From positions 84,400,636 to 84,464,635 of the forward strand of contig CATQJL010000112.1 in NCBI GenBank assembly GCA_958299035.1: a stretch of 64,000 nucleotides of DNA. The letters are read 5' to 3'. The notes under the pieces are model-generated. The model made no database searches. It saw nothing but the letters and a program-made list of their open reading frames with translations, and had not been told where the DNA came from. This stretch comes from Cylicocyclus nassatus (lineage: Eukaryota > Nematoda > Chromadorea > Rhabditida > Strongylidae). Numbering within the stretch: position 1 is the first letter of the stretch; each line of letters opens with the position of its first letter. Both the position numbers and the translations under genes were made by a program. Positions 10,229 to 21,600 of the stretch are shown in pieces.

Positions 10229-10912
10229 TGGCCGTATTCATCATTGATACCTTGAGGTAAATTCTACCTCCAGGTAGTTTTATCACTCACTAGCTGGCTT
10301 ACCCGGCTCCGCCGTATGTTCCGAATAGAAAATTCCATTTCTTAACCGATCCGGACCAAACTTGGCACACATACCCTTCGGGCCCCGGCGGGTGTCACAG
10401 TCCACTTTTCGTTATCGATCAATGTCGATTTTATCGATTTTTTGCAAAATTTGAGCTACGGGGCTGGGAGTTGGCATAGGGGGGTAAGTGAGCATGGGGA
10501 TTCCGAATACAATATTAGTTTTTAAAATCGTGCATTACTTTTATCGATTTTATCGATTTTTTTGCAAAGTTTGAGCTACGGGGCTGGGATTTGGCGCAGG
10601 GGGGTAATCGAGCATGCTGATCACCCCCGTGGGGGTGATCAGCATGCTCGATTACACCCCTCTGCCAACTCCCAACCCCGTAGCTCAAATTTTGCAAAAA
10701 ATTGATAAAATCGACATCGATCGATAACGAAAAGTGGACTGCGACACCCGCCGGGGCCCGAAGGGTATGTGTGCCAAGTTTGGTCCGGATCGGTTAAGAA
10801 ATGGAATTTTCTATTTGGAACATGCGGCGGAGCCGGGTAAGCCAGCTAGTGAGTGATAAAACTACCTGGAGGTAGAAGTTACCTCAAGGTATCAATGATG
10901 AATACGGCCACT
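10229..10912. repeat. 0.68-kb near-perfect palindrome of two Helitron-like 3' ends
   Basis: The left flank gtggccgtattcatcattga is mirrored at the right by tcaatgatgaatacggccac. Inside, CTAGCTGGCTTACCC (10290) faces GGGTAAGCCAGCTAG (10849), the 3' end of the Helitron-like family seen at 4524. The centre is at about 10626, around ATCACCCCCG/CGGGGGTGAT. Flanking tcactcactag / ctagtgagtga and the acctcaaggt words are also inverted. Some internal segments are unequal. Confidence 0.85.
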
Positions 10913-10949
10913 GCATCCATGGATTCTTGGAGCAGACAACCCTCTAACA

Positions 10950-11045
10950 GTGACGATCGCAGGATTTCCGTCCGGAGTGGGGGAGGATTTTTTTTTAATG
11001 AAGGTGCGTGGCGTTAGTCACGCAGTTCGAAAAATCTTTTGGGCT
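10950..11045. repeat. Dispersed repeat with GCGTGGC..GCCACGC hairpin, copy 1
   Basis: Contains ggatttccgtccgg, a T-run, atgaaggtgcgtggcgttag and tcacgcagttcgaaaaatc. The same order of words occurs at 45085-45180, inside the MITE at 47840-47940, and inverted at 48740-48840. It is a short, old, transposon-derived repeat without coding capacity. Confidence 0.6.
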
Positions 11046-12340
11046 GCTCCTTATAATTTCTGCGGGCCCATAACCCCTAAAATCTAGAAAAAGAGGACGC
11101 GGCGGCAGCTACGGGCCCGAAAAAAAATTTTTACAGGGCAAATTTAGATTTTTGAAAAATTTAAACAATTATTTTAATTACTTACAAAAACGAACAAATC
11201 ACTTGCACATAAAGGCTACTGCATAAAGAAGGCGCAATAGCAGTATCAGTTAAGCGGGTGCGAACTCGGCGCGCGCGTATCTTCACCGTTGTAAATCCTG
11301 CGCCTTATGCGCTCTGCGGCTAATAAAGCCGCGTTCGCTCCCAAAGGTGTTGCGCCTTCGTCATGCAGCAGCCTTTATTTATAACCCATGTAAGTAAAAG
11401 CCAAAAAGTGCCCCTCTCCCTCCCACCCCTTCCTCTCGGCCTCCGCTGTCTTTTAATAAGCGATGTGTTTGTAATAACTACTTTTCTCTTCAGGTACTAA
11501 TCATCTCAAAGTGATATAAATAAGAATTGGTCAGTCTCTTGCATTTCTGCGACTGCAAATCCAAGATGAGGACGCCAAAGATGGACGGTGTGTGCAATGC
11601 ACATGATCATATAATATGAAATGATTCGACTGTAAACAAGCGCAGGGCGTGAAGTGGCGTATTGCGCGTCATTCCCCTCTCCTCGTGCACTCTCGCCGCT
11701 CTTTTTCTCAGCGCCTCTTCCAGTCAGGAACTACTTTCGGCTATGGGGCCCCAAAATTTCTTGTCGAGAATTTCCCTCAAGCTTGGTCCAAGGAGGTATC
11801 TGTCATGCTGATCACGAATAGAACACTTTTTACGCACGAAAACGCCTCCCCGTGCGGTTACGGTGAGTACACAGTAGGCAGCTAAAACCAATTTGCTCTA
11901 TGGGGTTCTATGACGCACTGAACATGCGCATTAATTTCGCAAGATGGCACCGTTTTGGCGAGTCACGGTGGGGATGCATGCTGATAACGAATATTATGTT
12001 ATTCCGCTGCGATTTGGAGTTGTGGTGATTCGCATCCTGTAAATTAACACTTTTCGCTTTTCGGGTCTTTTAGCCCCAAAAATTTGCGAAAAAGCTGTGT
12101 CATGCAAAATGAGAACGGTATTCGTGATCAGCATATCGGATGGCTTGCGTATTCAGAGAAGTGTGCCGGGACTCTATCATCTAAGCGGCGAAACAAGCAG
12201 AAGCGAGAAGCGAGGTACTTTGAACTATTTATAGTCTTTTCTGGTATTCGCAGGGCGGAAAGTGTTGAAGAGAACGAGATTTTTGAGTTATTGCTGAAGA
12301 CAAAATTGTTGTAATATAAGTTCTAAATCAATGCAAGGTC
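11046..12340. other. Repeat-like intergenic DNA, no gene recognised
   Basis: Inverted words ctgatcacgaatag (about 11808) and attcgtgatcagcat (about 12120) and the shared ccccaaaa(a)ttt segments suggest a degraded foldback of about 0.5 kb. The open frames at 11649 and 12084 run through it and have no recognisable domain. Confidence 0.45.
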
Positions 12341-12344
12341 ACCG

Positions 12345-12539
12345 TTGGGAAAACAAAAGATAGAAGCACATAATGACGGTGAATTTGATGTAAAATGCAC
12401 AATTCTATCTTACGAGGCAGAAATTGTAGTACGAAAAACTTTGGAGGCGGCATGGATTTCCGTTAGGAATCCAAGCATGAACAACAAAACTGAATGCTCA
12501 TCGATAGACCGAACTCTTACCGTATCTGTCGATATTTGA
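12345..12539 (+). pseudogene. Fragment resembling the C-terminal tail of a nematode retroelement polyprotein
   Basis: A 64-codon frame contains ILSYEAEIVVRKTLEAAWI and then NPSMNNKTEC. The RKxLEAxWI..NPxMNxxxEC pattern resembles C-terminal sequence of GIY-YIG-bearing or other nematode reverse-transcriptase polyproteins, as I remember them. No reverse-transcriptase motif is present upstream, so this is at best a 5'-truncated remnant, consistent with target-primed insertion. Assignment is from memory and not secure. Confidence 0.35.
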
Positions 12540-12914
12540 GTTACAGCCTGCACATATATAAAGATCGATCCACTGAACAGCTTTCAACGTCTTCCGCGTC
12601 CTTTGTGAGGCTAATGACTTCCTCACTAACACCGCGGTGGATCAGAGGTCAGTTTCTTCACCGCCGTGTGTCTCAGTACTTGTGCGCGAGACGAGATCTA
12701 GACTCGCTGATGTTCGGTGTTGGCGTTTGGCGGTCTTGTTCTCCCAGATTCAAACTGCAATCTACTTCAGACCTCCGAAGACGACGATTGTGAGTTTTTG
12801 CTGAAGACATAAGCCTAATTCAGTATGAAGAATGAATGATTACCAGAAGTCAAACAATTCTTTTTGGCGTCGGGCTGAGGTGATTGTAAGACGATAACTC
12901 CTCAAAACTTACCT

Positions 12915-14560
12915 GCTGCGTTAATGCACTCATACTTCCTTGGTCTTGTCACTCAATTAAGCATAAGCACCTATTGTTGACTCAGCAGTTAGACGTAAGT
13001 GATTACCGCCTGAATAACTTCGTTGCTCTCATCAACTTCATCATTTTTTAGTATTTTTCACTTAAAATACCCAATCACAGACAGGGATTGACCAATAGGA
13101 TGGTTTGGAGTATGTTGAACGGAGTGAGTTACCAAGTGTGGTTGGTTGGTAGCAAATGCCTTCTTGGTAATGGAAGCACCAGTCAACATTTTATTCCAGG
13201 GACCATTAAGCATTTCCTACGCTGCCTGGCCTAACTCACACCATCCCATCTCCTGCGTGTCGCTCTTCGATACATTGTTTTTGGGAATCCAAGCATCCTA
13301 ATGGTAAGGAAGGACGAAGGACCCATGTGAATGACGAAGTGGATTCCAGCTTTGTAACAATTGTAGTCCAAAATAGTTTTTGTAGATCGTGTACAGTTGG
13401 CAGCGGAAAATTTGAATTTTGAAGAAGGTAAGTGGTTTTGCTGTCTCGATTAAAAATCATTTTATTGCTTTTCTTAAAGTTTTTTAAGAAGGCCAGAAAG
13501 CTGCTACAAGTCAAGTGGAAACCAACATGGTTAGGCGTCGAACTGGGGTAAATCTTAGGACGACAATCGTTTCAAGATCACCCGTTTTTCGCTTTTATAA
13601 TGACTTATCTGTTTTGTCGCTTTCAAATTTCCTGCTTTTGTCACTCGCTCAAGCGTAAACGCTTATTGGATTCAGCAGTTGAGCGTAAGTAATTGCCTTT
13701 TTGAAAATTTTGTTGCTTTCATCAACTTCAACATTTTTAGTACTTTTCGCTCAAAGTACCCAATCGCAGACAGGTGGCCAATAGGATGGTTTGAAATGTG
13801 TTGATGAGTACCAGGTGTGATCGGTAGCTGCCTCCTTGGTGATGGAAGCACCCAAATGACGAGTTTGGTATTGTAGTATAACAACAGAGCGAAGCCTACC
13901 ATGCTCTAGCCAGAATAGGATAGACATCTAAAGCGAAAGCATTAGCAATTCTTTTTAGGAAACATTAAGCCATTAAGCACTCTCCATGCCGCCTGGCGCT
14001 AATAAATTATATCACCTCTCGTGTGTTGCAATGCGTTCACTTTCGAAAATCCAGTCATCGTAATGGTACAAAGAAACCATATGGGTTCCAACCGCTCATT
14101 TTGTTCGGATCAGTAATACCCATGGATGCATAATTGCAGGAGATGAGTTCACTCGCAATGGTAAGGGCCGTTTCTTCTCTATCTGTCATTGAGTTGCATT
14201 TTAGTGATTATTGCTTTCAAGGATGTCAACTTTCACAAAGGTGCACATAGGCAGCATCGATGTTGAGTATAGAGCAAAAGCTCATCGGAGGGAGCTTCTG
14301 AAAAATTCGCTCGCCTTCAAAGGCTCCTCTCGCAACAACGGAATCCAGTGGTTTACCGATATAGAATAAGACAACAACTAAATTTCATTGCAGTGGTTAA
14401 GATTTCAAGATTTGGAGATGGATTTCAGCTTTGCAATACCTATAGATGAAACTCCCCTTGTGGATCATGTACAATAAAACCACGCAGCAAAATAACTGAG
14501 ATGTAGTAAGTGTCATAGTTTTGCTGTTCGATTAAAAATTCTTTTTTCCTTAAAACAGAA
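12915..14560 (+). repeat. Diverged tandem duplication (about 12.92-13.46 kb and 13.63-14.56 kb)
   Basis: Ordered blocks recur: cttgtcactcaattaagcat / tttgtcactcgctcaagcgt; ttgctctcatcaacttcatc / ttgctttcatcaacttcaac; ccaataggatggttt in both; ggtaatggaagcacc / ggtgatggaagcacc; and gctgt(ct)cgattaaaaat at 13440 and 14523. Copy 2 carries extra sequence. No protein-like frame is conserved, so this looks like a duplicated non-coding or transposon segment. Confidence 0.75.
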
Positions 14561-14754
14561 TCCCACGAAGGATGCCATGTGAGCGGTCAATAGTCAAATA
14601 GGAACCCATTAGACAATGGTGAATACACTGAAATTAGTAAGTTCATTATTCGGTTGACTTTATTTAATTATTCGAACGCACAAGGTGTGCCACATTTAGA
14701 ACATCAACGCACTTAGAACATAATCAAACGAAAAAAAAAACAAAGAGGCACTCA

Positions 14755-15164
14755 TTAGAGGCAGTGTCCTGGCAAAAACTCGACTTCTAGAAAACCCACT
14801 TGCCGGGGTTATACGCAACACTGAATCCAAAAATCCACATTAGAAGGCGCGAAAACGGCGAGAACATACGTTTTCCAAAGCCGCACAATTTGAAATTCGA
14901 CGACCCCACCAAGGCAAAGACGCAGAGTCGCTGCGGACCCTACATTTTGACTGTGGCGGCATGCGTACTCTGCCGCATAGCAGGAATTCGGGCAGGTCGG
15001 GGGACCCCGCTCCAAGGCGTAAATTTCCCCACTTTACGATCGTTTTTCTTGTTTTAGGTCGAGCGTTATGACGTTGCACCTGCGCGATGTTGTGTCTGAG
15101 CGGGGCCACTCTCGCATGGCACTGAAATCCCAAAACCCCCATCTTGCCCGGACACTGCCTTTAA
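14755..15164. mobile_element. MITE, ends AGGCAGTGTCC
   Basis: The left end ttagaggcagtgtcctggca is matched by the inverted right end ttaaaggcagtgtccgggca. Length is about 410 bp, possibly with a TTA/TAA target. The interior is GC-rich and non-coding. It ends 9 bp before the target duplication of the neighbouring LTR element. Confidence 0.7.
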
Positions 15165-15178
15165 GTTACCTAGCCCAG

Positions 15179-15508
15179 TATCGCGGAATCGCGATCTGTC
15201 TTCTGATCGCAAGTCATCAGAAGACATGAAAAGAATGCGCAGCTGCGCAACTCGCAGCTGCGCGAAGACACAGCTGCAAAGTTAACACGTTTGCGGCTGG
15301 AGGGCAAAGGGCTGTTTTGTTAACTTCACTTCCATCCAGACAGCGACCGCGACTCGCCTCGTCAGAAGTATTGTCTTCCCGTTATCGCCAAGTAACCTCA
15401 ACATCACATATTCTCGCCTCATTTATTTTGTACTGTGTTATTCGACGCAATAAATCGTAAAGAAGTCGTGGTGGTCAAGAAGAACGGCAAGTGGTCAGAG
15501 CCAACACA
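15179..15508 (+). repeat. 5' LTR
   Basis: Starts tatcgcggaatcgcgatctg and ends gagccaacaca. It carries the strong imperfect hairpin tcttctgatcgc..tcatcagaaga, repeated gcagctgcgc words, and AATAAA at about 15450, the expected position for an LTR polyadenylation signal. The ends are not the usual TG..CA at the left side. Confidence 0.85.
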
Positions 15509-15722
15509 TGGTGCATCGACTAAAAAGGAAAGAGGTACGATTTGTTTGCTGAACGCACTGCATGCATATTGGCTTTGCTTGAACAACTAGAGGAATTTTC
15601 CACCGCGACGTTTGCCTGACCACTCTCAACGCGGTGATTAGTGAATAATTCGTGTCTACTCGTAACGAATATCTGGACTCCACGTTGTTTATTTCCGAGC
15701 ATATTATCGCACTGTCTGTGTA

Positions 15723-17250
15723 ATGGCGGGACCTTTCGCGTTGCGATCCCATAAGGCTCTTTTGACTCGCTTTTCCAATAATGTGAAGGAGGTGATATCG
15801 CAGTATGAGGAGGACATTTCTTTGCATGATGCCGAACCATTTACAGAGGAAATTTTCCAACGAGTACCACTTAATCTGGCGCAGCTAAAGGGAACTTCTA
15901 GACTGTTTTGAAGCAACTTGATAGTTTTGTGAAAACGGTAGACGCGCTTGGTGATTCATTAACCGAAAAACAAGAGGCGCAAGCAGCGGAGTACATGGAC
16001 AAAACTCAGGTGGTAATCGACCGCGCGGAAACGCTTATAATACAACTTGAAGCGCGAAATGGGATAGCTGCTGAGCGCAGATACTTACGACTCCCAGACG
16101 CAAAGACCACAATCCTGGAACACCGCACAGGTTGAAATGGCGAGGCCAACACTTCCGGCTATTCCTATACCCACTTTTAACGGCGAAGAAGATGGAAGTA
16201 ATCGAAAGCCACCTGTTGGTTATGGCTACCACACTGAAGGAAATGGCGGAAAACCTGAAGCAACTCGACACGCAAGCTGGTACGGCAATGCAGCTGAAAA
16301 GCATCTTGGACGCAGCATTAGCTACGATGATCACCAAGATGAATGAATGGCAGTCACTGGCGCAGATGTCGCAGTCGCAAGAGACGGCGGCGAGACGAGA
16401 GACCGACGCCGAGAAGGAGGTCAGCTTGGAAGAAGGGCCGACTGCAGAGATCCAACCGGAACGCGAATTGGAAGAAGAAAATGTTGACGGGGATGATAGC
16501 GACCTCGTAGAAGAAGACGTTCAATTGCAAGACGACGCGCCAAACGCAGAAGAACAGGACGAAAACGAATTGCGTGAAGAGGAACTCCACCTGCAAGAGG
16601 AGCTCCCAACCGATGGCAATGCATTGGATTAAGAAGAGGGCGAAATAGCCGAGCAAGACCCTAAGACCTCGAAGAAGGATGATGAACCAAAAGCCCGAGC
16701 GCTTCGAAATCGTGACCGCATAGAGGACGAAGGGCGTCACCAGCAACTCACAGAAGAATTGGAGCAGTTGATGGAAGCGGAACGCAACTTCAAGCAGCTG
16801 ATCCAGGACCTGGCAGACAGAAAAGTGTGCCCAGCGAGACGATTCACGCATGGATTTATCCCGCGCCAAGAGGAGAAGAGTATTCAATGTGTTTTTTGCA
16901 AGCGTGTGGGACACCACTACTCAGATTTTTGCCAGGTAGTTTGGACTGCCTCCACGCGCCGCGACCTGCGAAGGGTGGAACACCGATGCGTAATGTGCTT
17001 ACACACCAGCTGCACGGAAGACAAGTATTGCTCCAAGTATGCCGTAAAATGCTACCACTGCCGCGCCACAGCCATTCGGAGCAATTTGTGAGCTGCCGGA
17101 GCGCAGCGAGGATATTGCGGATCAGCTACGCAGAGCACGATCGGAGCTAGAGAAAAATCGCGAAAGGAGGACCGCCATCGAAAGGCAGCTCTGCACTCGA
17201 CGCCACTGGGTCTACCCACCAAGCGCGCAAGAAGCATATTCCTCACATCA
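15723..17250 (+). pseudogene. Broken gag with CCHC zinc-knuckle cluster
   Basis: Capsid-type Gag of a BEL/Pao retrotransposon. Starting at ATG 15723 (MAGPFALRSHKALLTRF), the frame is interrupted at about 15909, again near 16130, and near 16200, so coding potential jumps between three frames. An in-frame stop stands at 16630-16632. In order: a coiled-coil-like N-part; LPAIPIPTFNGEE, like the family's capsid entry; an acidic Glu-rich segment at 16420-16640; CVFCKRVGHHYSDFC; then RCVMCLHTSC and CSKYAVKCYHC, the paired zinc-binding cluster of BEL Gag; and last a frame-shifted ICELPERSEDIADQLRRARS tail. Not functional as read. Shadow frames on the opposite strand are artefacts. Confidence 0.8.
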
Positions 17251-17297
17251 TAACCTCTATTAATCATGCTACGCTTCATGTATCTGCCTGGCGGGAA

Positions 17298-17621
17298 TAT
17301 CGCGGAATCGCGATCTGTATTCTGATCGCAAGTCACCAGAAGACATGAAAAGAATGCGCAGCTGCGCAACTCGCAGCTGCGCGAAGACACAGCTGCAAAG
17401 TTAACACGTTTGCGGTTGGAGGGTCTGCTTTGTTAACTTCACTTCCATCCAGGCAGCGACCGCGACTCGCCTCGTCAAAAGTATCGTCTTTCCGTTATCG
17501 CTTAGTAACCTCAGCATCACATATTCTCGCCTCATTTATTTTGTACTGTGTTATTCGACGCAATAAACCGTAAAGAAGTCGTGGTGCTCAAGAACAACGG
17601 CAAGCGGTCTAAGCCAACACA
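17298..17621 (+). repeat. 3' LTR
   Basis: Begins tatcgcggaatcgcgatctg and ends aagccaacaca, directly followed by the CCCAG target duplication. Compared with the 5' copy it has lost a few bases at ggagggtctgctttg and broken the hairpin (tattctg, caccagaag). These differences date the insertion as not recent. Confidence 0.85.
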
Positions 17622-17626
17622 CCCAG

Positions 17627-18540
17627 ACCCGGAAGTTTTTTTGAGAAATAAAAAGGCATTGGCTTTGCCTTGTTCAACTTGCTGTTACTTTACTTATAAG
17701 AATTTTAAAACCCCTTTTTGAAGGCCCGAATAAGCGATACGGACAAGCCGTACTCTTCTAGATCAGCTTTATAAAATTCAGACTCGTCAGAAGGAAGACG
17801 ACTTGAAAGACCTAAAACGTGTTGGAATCGGCAGTCATCAGGCGCGAACCGAATCACCTCCGCGCACCGAAGTCTCTTTTTTGAAGTGGAAAAGGCCTTA
17901 TTGGATTGGACCTGGTCAATGGCCCAATAACGAGGTCCCCTAAGTAGGTCCCATAAAATCAAGCTAAATTAGTTGCCGAGCCACTGCCTCAAAGCGCCGA
18001 CATGGCTTCTATTTCGATTCTCTTCAACACTAAGGGATTACGCTAGAACAAAACGATTGTGCACCATTGAAAACAATGTTTGCCCAACTATCCCAGAAAG
18101 AATAAACAATCTGTTATTCATCGGACTAAGGTTGCTATTTTCCCCAAGATTCGTCAAAATATATTATCAAAACTTACAAATTGTTACGAAGTTATCTGCT
18201 AGGTCACTGACTCCAGAAGCCCCCTACGAACAATTACAGATGTTTTATACTATAATGCAAGTTTCTACCTTCATCCTACACAGCTAAGATGATTTGCCTC
18301 ATAAAATGTGCTTTTTTTTTACAAAATACACTCGAAATTCGAGACAGTATCGCAACGAGAAATATCAGCATAAAAAGTAGGGACATTTTGGGACCCTTGT
18401 AATAAACGTCTCCCTAGTACTAAACTGTGACCTGTTGTGCTGTTAACAAAAATAATGCTGAAGAGGTTTGCTCCCTAATATTAAACTGTGACTGCTGTGC
18501 TCTTAACAAAAACAAGGCTGGCGAGATTTGCTCGTCATCA
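17627..18540. other. Intergenic between LTR element and UGT gene A
   Basis: No gene recognised. The only structure seen is a short direct repeat near 18414-18535 (ctccctagtactaaactgtg / ctccctaatattaaactgtg followed by a tgctgttaacaaaaa-type word). Confidence 0.5.
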
Positions 18541-18542
18541 TT

Positions 18543-18548
18543 TTTATT
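18543..18548 (-). terminator. Polyadenylation signal of UGT gene A
   Basis: AATAAA on the minus strand, 64 nt past the stop codon of the UGT gene ending at 18612. Position and match are canonical. Confidence 0.7.
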
Positions 18549-18611
18549 GTTAATAGCCGCGTGATGCAAGATAGAAAGTGAGATCAACGTGATGTAAGGC
18601 TACATTGCACT

Positions 18612-21600
18612 TTACATGAGAAGCAGGGAAAAAAGCGTACTTAGGATTACAGCAATGCTAAACCAGAACAAGTTTTCAGTATCACCAATGTATTCCATTC
18701 TGAACAAAGTTCTGTTGTAGAGTTCATGTCCATGACGTATACTCCAACCAATCCAAAAGTTTTGTTCACTAGCATGTAATTTATGATAAGTCTCAGTCAT
18801 TGAGGAAAGCTGGCGTGCCCTGTTCCAGTAACTAAATGTCAGAGTTATGTATGTTTTTTTGAAAAATGTTTTAAGCTGAAAACCGAATGACCCCTACCTT
18901 TCCAAGTCTTGCTCGAACTCTCTCATGACAATTGGTAGCTCATCTTGCCATATTCTAAGCATAGAAATTGTCTTACAGACGCCAAGATCGGCAAGGCGTC
19001 TGACATTGGAGCCTTGGTCTCCCTGTAAACGACAACGTCATCAGTACATCTCGTGATTATATCAAGCATGTAACCATTCTTCTACCCACTTGTAGATAAA
19101 CTCCAATCATGGGAACTCCAAATAGAAGCAGTTCGTTTACGGTGTTAATTCCTCCATGGCTGATAAGATACTGCAGGTTGGGGTGAGCTGTAAGATAATA
19201 TGAGGACCAAAAAATCTTACTCTACGTTAATTACCTAACATTTCTTTCAATGGTGCCCAACGGATTAGCACTATGTTTTTAGGTATTGTCATATTCTTGG
19301 TCCATGTTAGCTGTTCAGGGTAAGAATTTGTTGCCCAAATGACTTTGAAAGGGGATTGCGAGAAGGCATAGATGAGTTTGCGAGCAATCTCATTTGACAT
19401 GTACTGAGCCTAAAAGAATGCATGAGCAGAAGGGAAAGTGAATGGCTAATCTTATGTACCTGGGCAAGGGAGCCAAAGCTTACTAGAATAAACTTTTCGT
19501 TGACGAGGGAATGCCATTGAAGAATGGGATAGTTTGTAGCTATCTCCTTGAATCGTTGATTTACTGAGGTTCTGTTTAGTCCATTATAGAGTTCTGGACG
19601 TCGTATAGTATTTGATCTATGCCGTGTACGCCTGTGGCAACAGTAGACTTGCTGCTCAGATTGCAAAGACGAGTGGTTGAATCTTATAGCGTTATGGCTG
19701 CGCTTCGCTTCGTCACACATTGAAATGTTTGGTTGTTCCGAAATGTCTGGGATCACAGTGACAAAGTCGCCAGGTTTCCTGAAGTAGTTATTTTAAACTA
19801 CAGCTTGTTCCGAAATGCAGGATAAAATCGTTTCAAAACTAACAACAAGATATTGCTTGCAAAGTGCTTCACGCGATTGTTGATCGGTCGAACGACATCG
19901 AATAAGAATTCCGATCTCCCAGCGTAAATTATCCTTTTTGCTTCAGCTGCAAATAAATCAACCTAAATGAAGGATGTATGGTTTTGTTGCACTCGATACA
20001 GGTTAGTAACCTTAGGGAGATTTTTTCTTGTGAAACTGTCATCATTCCAGGACTGCTGCATATATCGAGCAATGATGATATTCCAGTGAAACAAGAGATT
20101 GATAATCCTTTGATAAAATGTCATTCCCAAACCACTGTAGGGAGTTGCTGGAAAAGTTAGAAAATTGAATTTTGATGTTTCTTTCAATCAGACGGCTAGT
20201 TTATTCTTATCTATATATATATATAAAACTCAAAATTGTGAGTTTGGAGGCTAGTGCGCTATAGAAACGCGCACCGCTCAACCGATTCCGCTGAAACTTT
20301 GCACACACACGTTTTCGACCCCTGCGCAGATGATAGGCTACTTTTTGCGGCGATTCGTTGGGTCCTTCTATGGATTTATTAATTTGTTTACGCCTTTCTA
20401 AGGAACTAAAGGTTTATCATGTTGAATCAAGCATTTTCCCATAATCGTGAAAGGAGGGCGGTGAAGGCGGTCATTTTCACCACAGGATCACGAGGATGCG
20501 GTTTGAAGCGGATGTCCCAGGGTAAGGCATCCATAATATATGGGGGGGGGGCTTGCAGTGCAGGTGAACGGAACAAGGCCCGGGCTGGACCGGGGGAAGC
20601 CAACTAGTTACTTTATATTACTTGAGAATTAATGGATGCAAAGACTCCTCAGGGCTTTTATTTTGGAGCTAACACATAGTTGAGCACCTTTCTCATGTTC
20701 GCATAATGATGACTTTGAAACTCACAAAGCTATGCTGAAGATCACAAATGAATCGTAAACAACTGTTCATTTTTGAATCATCTCCATGTAAGATCGGTAA
20801 ATTTGAGAAAAAAAACTTCTTCGCAAAGGAACGCATCTGGCTTGAAAATCGTCATAGGGATAATAGTCTCTTAAGCTATAGTTCCGTGCAAAAATCGTTT
20901 CAATTTTTTAGGGTACCACCTTGCCAAATTGACTATCTACGCGATCACCACTTTTTGGCGCTGTTTTCCCACAAAAAACAAACTTTTCAAGTACTTTTTG
21001 GGCTAGAATTTATGGGGCGCATATTTCCTTATCAGGCAGACCATGACTTTGCAAAAAGTCGAATCAGCCACTTAGTTTTGCGCGCCAAAAGCCGCGTGGA
21101 GCCGTTTGACGCTCAGATTTCGAAGGACCCACTTATCGAACCGGCTCGTCCTTGTGCTTGATGTACCTACATGCTGGTATGGTATGTTATGCAAAAAGGT
21201 AGCTCGATAGCTTGGCTACGGCTCCCTCTATGAAATTCATGACAGATAGACATACACACACGCACAAAGAGGCAGACGCTTAGCACTTTATTATAAGTCA
21301 TGATTCTCCGAAACCGTAGACGCCATACTAGACGACATTTAATGAAGTAGATGAAGTGGGTAAGTATGGCTGGGTGCCTAGATTTAAGTACTGACAGTGT
21401 AAGGGCAGTAGCCTTGTGCAGTGCATGCGCGACGACATCATGCAAGCTTATTTCATAGCTGAAAATCGCCATTAAGGTTTTTATTGCTTTGCTTGTATGT
21501 TCCCCAATCTTTTATTAATAGGTAAGAATTATGACTGTTTTTGTGAACTCATTATAGCGATGAGCTCAGCCCGCATGTTGTGGTGTGAACCACTCGGAAC

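Larger units (their letters stand above)
15179..17621 (+). mobile_element. Compact LTR retrotransposon (BEL/Pao-like), gag-only, degenerate
   Basis: Two direct repeats (15179-15508 and 17298-17621, about 93-95% identical by eye) bound the element. The 5-bp sequence CCCAG stands immediately outside both ends (15174-15178 and 17622-17626), a target-site duplication that fixes the borders. TGGTGCATCGAC follows the first repeat directly, as a tRNA primer site (TGG complement of CCA) should. A short purine tract ggcgggaa precedes the second. The interior, 1.8 kb, has a broken gag and no protease, reverse transcriptase or integrase. It is either a deletion derivative or a non-autonomous element moved by a relative elsewhere. 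Confidence 0.88.

Noticed and set aside
16354..16917. 187-codon frame on the minus strand
   Set aside because: It is the antisense shadow of the acidic gag segment of the LTR element (Glu codons read as Phe/Leu), so its length follows from composition.
20748..21161. 137-codon plus-strand frame in UGT A intron 4
   Set aside because: No recognisable domain, antisense inside an intron, surrounded by repeats. Kept only as a note.
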